In this document: in pieces, positions 6,955 to 10,432 of the stretch
How positions within the stretch are numbered: the first letter of the stretch is position 1
Layout of the letters: each line of letters opens with the position of its first letter
From: an uncultured Treponema sp.
Lineage (GTDB): Bacteria > Spirochaetota > Spirochaetia > Treponematales > Treponemataceae
Assembly: GCA_945833725.1 (NCBI GenBank)
Contig: CAMAFU010000042.1
Coordinates: 1-10,432 of the forward strand
DNA length: 10,432 nt
Reading direction: 5' to 3'
Translations under genes and position numbers: made by a program
The notes under the pieces: generated by a model
The model's database searches: none
The model's input: the letters and a program-made list of their open reading frames with translations, nothing else
Told to the model about the DNA's origin: nothing

Positions 6955-9900
6955 TGAACAAAAATCCTTTTACCATAAAGAAAGTTTTTTTTCTTCTCTG
7001 TTTTGCATTATGGCTTTTGACAGGAACTTTTCGTGCCTATTGCCAGACTTCGGAAAAATCTGTAATCAACATTGAATCGGCGGAAAAGTCTGAATACAAA
7101 AAAGATAAGATTAATGGCGGTGACTGCATAGTTCTTTCCGGGGATGTAAGAATTTCTGTTTCAAAAGGCAGCAGCAAAACAATAATTTCTTCAGATTCAG
7201 TAAATTACAACAGAACTACAGAAATGCTTTATGCTGAAGGTCATGTGGTTTTGGAGCAGAGCGGAGGAAAATCCGGCGGTGAAAAAATTACGGCTCAGTC
7301 CCTTCTTTTTAATACCGCAACTCTCGAAGGTATTTTTGATGACGGTCGGGCTGTACAGACTTCCAGCGATGCCATAAATCTCCCCAGCGGTTCAACTCTT
7401 ATTGTATCTTCCGATGTATTTGGAAGGGACAGCGGCGGAACTATAGCCTTCAAGTCGGCGGATTTAACTTTTTGTGATGATGAAAATCCTCACTGGCGCA
7501 TAAAGGCATCCAGAATATGGCTTCTGCCCGGAGGAGAATTCGCCTTTTTAAATGCACTTCTTTTTGTAGGAAAAATTCCCCTTATGTATTTTCCTGCATT
7601 TTATTATCCTAAAGATGAACTTATTTTTAATCCTGCCATGGGATATAAATTCCGGGAAGGCTGGTTCGTAAACACTACTACATATTTATACGGTCGAAAA
7701 CCGGCAGATGCGGCTTCCACAAAATCTTCCTCTTCCGACAGTAGCGACAAAGTAGATCTTTTCAGTTTTATGAAAACAGGCTCCCAAAAACAGCAGGTAA
7801 GGGAAGGTCTTGTTCTTCATAATCTGGACGAAGACTTTAAAGGCAGCACAGAAAATCACCTGAAAGTAATGGCAGATTATTATTCAAATCTTGGTATAAT
7901 GGTTGGTGCAGACGGTGTTTTTAAGCCGGAAAAAATCGCCGACAGCCTTAAATTTAACCTTGAACTGGGGTTCAGCAATACACTTTTCAGAACAAACAGT
8001 TCAAGTGGAAATTACCTGCCGTTTAACGAATACGGCGAACGGGTTTGGGACAGTTCTAATTTTATGTCTTTGAAGCTGCCTTTCCGGTATCAGGCAAACC
8101 TTTATTTTTCAATGTCCAGGCCTTTTTCATTTCATCTTTCCCTGCCTGTATATTCTGACCCTTATTTTGACTATGATTTTAATTCCAGAGCCGAAACAAT
8201 GGACTGGATTGATTTTTTAATGTCCGGAGTTTCAACGGAAGACACGGACGACATAACAACAGTTTCTTCATTTAACTGGGAAATGGACTCATCCTACACA
8301 TTTACGCTTCCAGAAGTTATAAAGCCTTTTATTTCCGCCCTTTCGATTTCAAAAATATCTTCCAGCGTAGTTTTTTCTTCAAAAAATACTACATTTACGG
8401 ATGAACAGACTTCAGGAAAAGGAAGGGACTGGAAATATAAAACTCCTGAACGATATTTTTATTATCCGTCTCAGATAAAGCCCCTTTCAATTTCCGGGCG
8501 TATTTCCGGCACGATTTTTGAATATCCTGGAAAAAGTTCTGCATCATCAAAGGAAAATGTTTCCATCACCCTTAATGAACCGGAAAGTTTTGCTCCTTTT
8601 ACGCAGGATTCCGTAAAAAATATTTCAGAACTCAAAGAAGAAAAAATTGAGCAGAAAGACGAAAAAACAGAAGAAATTCCTGCACTGGCGGAATCTGTTC
8701 TTCCTCAAATTGCAGTTTCCTCTCCATCGGTAAAAAAGATAAACGGAATTACTTACAAACTGGGATATTCTGTTTCTCCAGATTTTACTTCCCAGATTTC
8801 CTACGATTCTTCAAACCTTAATAATCCTGATGATTTTAACTGGAACGAAATTCAGTCTACTTATGTTCAATTTAAGTCGCCCACCACCCTTACAAGTTCT
8901 TTGGGCTACAAAGATGGTTTTTTATCTCTTACGGATACTTTCAGTTTTCAGCCTGTTTTTCAGCATCATCCTTATTTAAGTACAGATACGGAAAAAGGCG
9001 GATATTCAGAGTCCAGCGCAAAATCCATAAAAGAAACAGATTTTAAAGCCCGTAAACTGGACATAACGGATTCAAATGTTCTTTCAATCAAACCTTTTTA
9101 TTTTACGGAACATTTTTCTTCAACAGCCTTAACATGGAATACGACTATAAAAATGCTCCGTACAAAATATACAGGCACCGATGTATCAGATCCTGTCTGG
9201 GATTATCTTACGGCAGATTTAGATGATGAAGAAAGTTTTACCGTTCATAACCTTAATTTTTTACTGGCAGCAAAGGAAGGTGATTATTCCCAGAACCTTT
9301 CAATGACAATGACACTGCCTCCGCAAAAACAACAGTACAATGCCTCTGTAAACCTTACTTTTCCCTTTGCTTCTTTTTCCATTTCTTCCGGCGTAAAAGA
9401 AAACACAGGCAGTACAAGTGAAGGACAGAAATTTATAAAGCAGAATTTGTCTCAGTCTTTTTCCCTTAAATTTTTTTCCGGCAAACTGAACCTTACCCAG
9501 TCTTTTGTTTATAACCTGGAAGACAAAATTTCTGATTCCCTGAAATTTGCTTTAAGCGGTTTTGGAACTCAACTGGCATTTACATGCAGCAATACTGTAA
9601 AATACGAATTTCAAGACGGAAAAGGGTGGGTTTCTTCATCCGACAAAGATTTTATGCCATATTCTGTAAGTGCGGCCTATTCCAGCGGAACAAAAAATTT
9701 CAAATATCTTTCTGACAAAATAACTTTTTCTCCTTCATTAAGTACAAGCATTGTTTATGACTGCGTTCGTCCCACAAGCAGTTATTTTGTGTTTATACCG
9801 GCATTAACTTTTAAAATAAACAATTTCCTCAATGTAACATTCAGTTCAGAAAGCCGCAATTCCGGTATTTACCGCTTTTTCTGTCCCGAAAGTGATTACG

Positions 9901-10220
9901 AAAAATATTATTCTTCATTGGGATATTACGGTTTTTCGGGGCTTTTAGAAGATTTTGCAGATTCTTTCCGCTTTGATAATGAGTCTCTCCGAAAAAAGTC
10001 AAATTTCAAGTTGAAGAATTTAAAAATTACTATGACCCACGATTTGGATGACTGGGATTTTAATCTGGAGTGTACGATAAAACCCCGTCTTGTAACAGAC
10101 AGTTCAGGAAAAAACAGTTACGATTTCAGCCCGTATTTTAAAATAAGTGTAAGCTGGCGACCAATGGCCGGAATGAAAACAGAAATTGTAGATGAGTACG
10201 GCGAATGGACCTTAAAGTAA
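6954..10220 (+). CDS. lptD: LptD/OstA-like outer-membrane beta-barrel protein
   Basis: LptD-family proteins form an outer-membrane barrel with a periplasmic jellyroll domain and, in Gram-negatives, insert LPS into the outer leaflet. The 1,088-aa product starts with a signal peptide (KK at 9-10, hydrophobic 11-26, likely cut near AYC-Q at 28-31). There is no convincing lipobox. An OstA-like beta domain follows at about 55-130. A family-typical block from LTFCDDENPHW (171-181) to IPLMYFPAFYYPKDELIFNP (208-227) then leads into a long barrel-like region rich in Ser, Phe, Tyr and alternating polar/hydrophobic strands. A serine-rich stretch (about 255-265) and a Glu/Lys-rich insert (about 540-597) are probably loops. 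It is much longer than E. coli LptD (about 780 aa). The ATG overlaps the uvrA stop by one base, so translation is probably coupled; a TTG start at 6951 would add one residue. The transported lipid is uncertain in spirochaetes. Confidence 0.82.
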   Translation: MNKNPFTIKKVFFLLCFALWLLTGTFRAYCQTSEKSVINIESAEKSEYKKDKINGGDCIVLSGDVRISVSKGSSKTIISSDSVNYNRTTEMLYAEGHVVLEQSGGKSGGEKITAQSLLFNTATLEGIFDDGRAVQTSSDAINLPSGSTLIVSSDVFGRDSGGTIAFKSADLTFCDDENPHWRIKASRIWLLPGGEFAFLNALLFVGKIPLMYFPAFYYPKDELIFNPAMGYKFREGWFVNTTTYLYGRKPADAASTKSSSSDSSDKVDLFSFMKTGSQKQQVREGLVLHNLDEDFKGSTENHLKVMADYYSNLGIMVGADGVFKPEKIADSLKFNLELGFSNTLFRTNSSSGNYLPFNEYGERVWDSSNFMSLKLPFRYQANLYFSMSRPFSFHLSLPVYSDPYFDYDFNSRAETMDWIDFLMSGVSTEDTDDITTVSSFNWEMDSSYTFTLPEVIKPFISALSISKISSSVVFSSKNTTFTDEQTSGKGRDWKYKTPERYFYYPSQIKPLSISGRISGTIFEYPGKSSASSKENVSITLNEPESFAPFTQDSVKNISELKEEKIEQKDEKTEEIPALAESVLPQIAVSSPSVKKINGITYKLGYSVSPDFTSQISYDSSNLNNPDDFNWNEIQSTYVQFKSPTTLTSSLGYKDGFLSLTDTFSFQPVFQHHPYLSTDTEKGGYSESSAKSIKETDFKARKLDITDSNVLSIKPFYFTEHFSSTALTWNTTIKMLRTKYTGTDVSDPVWDYLTADLDDEESFTVHNLNFLLAAKEGDYSQNLSMTMTLPPQKQQYNASVNLTFPFASFSISSGVKENTGSTSEGQKFIKQNLSQSFSLKFFSGKLNLTQSFVYNLEDKISDSLKFALSGFGTQLAFTCSNTVKYEFQDGKGWVSSSDKDFMPYSVSAAYSSGTKNFKYLSDKITFSPSLSTSIVYDCVRPTSSYFVFIPALTFKINNFLNVTFSSESRNSGIYRFFCPESDYEKYYSSLGYYGFSGLLEDFADSFRFDNESLRKKSNFKLKNLKITMTHDLDDWDFNLECTIKPRLVTDSSGKNSYDFSPYFKISVSWRPMAGMKTEIVDEYGEWTLK

Positions 10221-10257
10221 TGCGGGGGTTCCGGCTTTGCCGTCAGGCTTTCCGTGT

Positions 10258-10309
10258 TTCCGGCATGCGCCTCCATTCTTCCGCTGCGCTTCAGAACGCC
10301 TTTCAGGCG
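10258..10309 (-). repeat. GC-rich intergenic repeat, family R2, copy B
   Basis: Read on the minus strand, 10278-10258 begins GAATGGAGGCG and ends ATGCCGGAA, matching the core of 1724-1745 with two substitutions and one indel. The adjoining 10279-10309 aligns loosely with the left half of that copy and contains a perfect CGCCT-TTC-AGGCG hairpin (10297-10309). A second TTCCGGC, in direct orientation, lies at 10229-10235. A minus-strand open frame covers the repeat and runs into the lptD 3' end, but it looks like a by-product of the repeat rather than a gene. Confidence 0.6.
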
Positions 10310-10327
10310 ACACTTCAATCCTTAACC

Positions 10328-10421
10328 CGGTTTTGCAGAATTTAGGTCTTTTACAGTGCTCAGGGGTTCCGCATTAGTTTTAACCATGGGCTTCCAGTCG
10401 CGACTGTTCAGTGCAAAACCG
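10328..10421. repeat. Inverted repeat enclosing a 74-base intergenic segment
   Basis: CGGTTTTGCA (10328-10337) and TGCAAAACCG (10412-10421) are perfect 10-base inverted repeats. The segment between them includes CAGTGCT (10354-10360), TTCCGCATT (10367-10375) and the 12-base palindrome CAGTCGCGACTG (10395-10406). The right arm is part of repeat R1. The layout could be a small non-autonomous element or a folded RNA. The counterpart at 2738 has only one arm, so this is not a fixed property of the family. Confidence 0.45.
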
Positions 10422-10424
10422 TGC
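10397..10424 (-). repeat. Dispersed intergenic repeat, family R1, copy B
   Basis: This is the reverse-complement partner of 2738-2765, identical at 27 of 28 positions. Its inner end forms the perfect palindrome at 10395-10406 where the other copy has a single mismatch. Family R2 copy B lies about 120 bases to its left, so both families share one intergenic region here, whereas at the left of the window they are separated by yicC. Confidence 0.8.
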
Positions 10425-10432
10425 TATTAGCA

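Noticed and set aside
6981..7046. Lipoprotein signal at the LptD N-terminus because of Cys30
   Set aside because: Residues before the Cys are Arg-Ala-Tyr, which do not fit a lipobox even under loose spirochaete rules; an ordinary signal peptide fits better.
10118..10318. Minus-strand 66-codon open frame overlapping the lptD end
   Set aside because: Most of it is translated repeat R2 plus antisense lptD; no family signature or good start site.
1..10432. A hidden defence, CRISPR, phage or secretion system
   Set aside because: All long plus-strand frames are recognisable housekeeping genes, and no regularly spaced repeats, transposase, integrase or toxin-antitoxin signatures are present.

Overview
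The window looks like ordinary chromosome from a spirochaete, most probably a host-associated Treponema. DNA is AT-rich with A/T-rich codon choice. The strongest clues are the Mur ligase, whose motif variants match what I remember of treponemal MurC, and a uvrA gene joined directly to a very long LptD-like outer-membrane gene. From memory, that gene pair also occurs in Treponema pallidum (TP0514-TP0515) and Borrelia burgdorferi (BB0837-BB0838). Species cannot be named from the sequence alone.

All five genes lie on the + strand. Region 1-150 is an AT-rich leader with no supportable gene. Then come a MurC-type UDP-N-acetylmuramate--L-alanine ligase (151-1659), a GC-rich intergenic repeat tract (about 1690-1745), a YicC-family endoribonuclease (1828-2694), a spacer holding a second repeat, a possible terminator and a possible promoter (2738-2849), a tryptophanyl-tRNA synthetase of the divergent TrpRS II-like type (2882-3982), excinuclease subunit UvrA (4066-6954), and an LptD/OstA-like outer-membrane protein (6954-10220) whose ATG shares one base with the uvrA stop codon. 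The last 212 bases hold no gene and carry inverted copies of both intergenic repeats. No gene-free stretch exceeds 300 bases.

The genes are housekeeping: peptidoglycan precursor synthesis, RNA turnover, tRNA charging, nucleotide excision repair and outer-membrane biogenesis. Only uvrA-lptD is clearly translationally coupled; the others are separated by 83-187 bases and may be transcribed separately.

I see no CRISPR array, transposase, phage gene, tRNA, rRNA or convincing novel multi-gene system. The least explained features are the two dispersed intergenic repeat families, which occur in opposite orientations at the two ends of the window. The LptD homologue in a lineage whose studied members lack classical LPS, the TrpRS II-like synthetase beside a DNA-repair gene, and the unusual Mur ligase motifs also deserve a second look.
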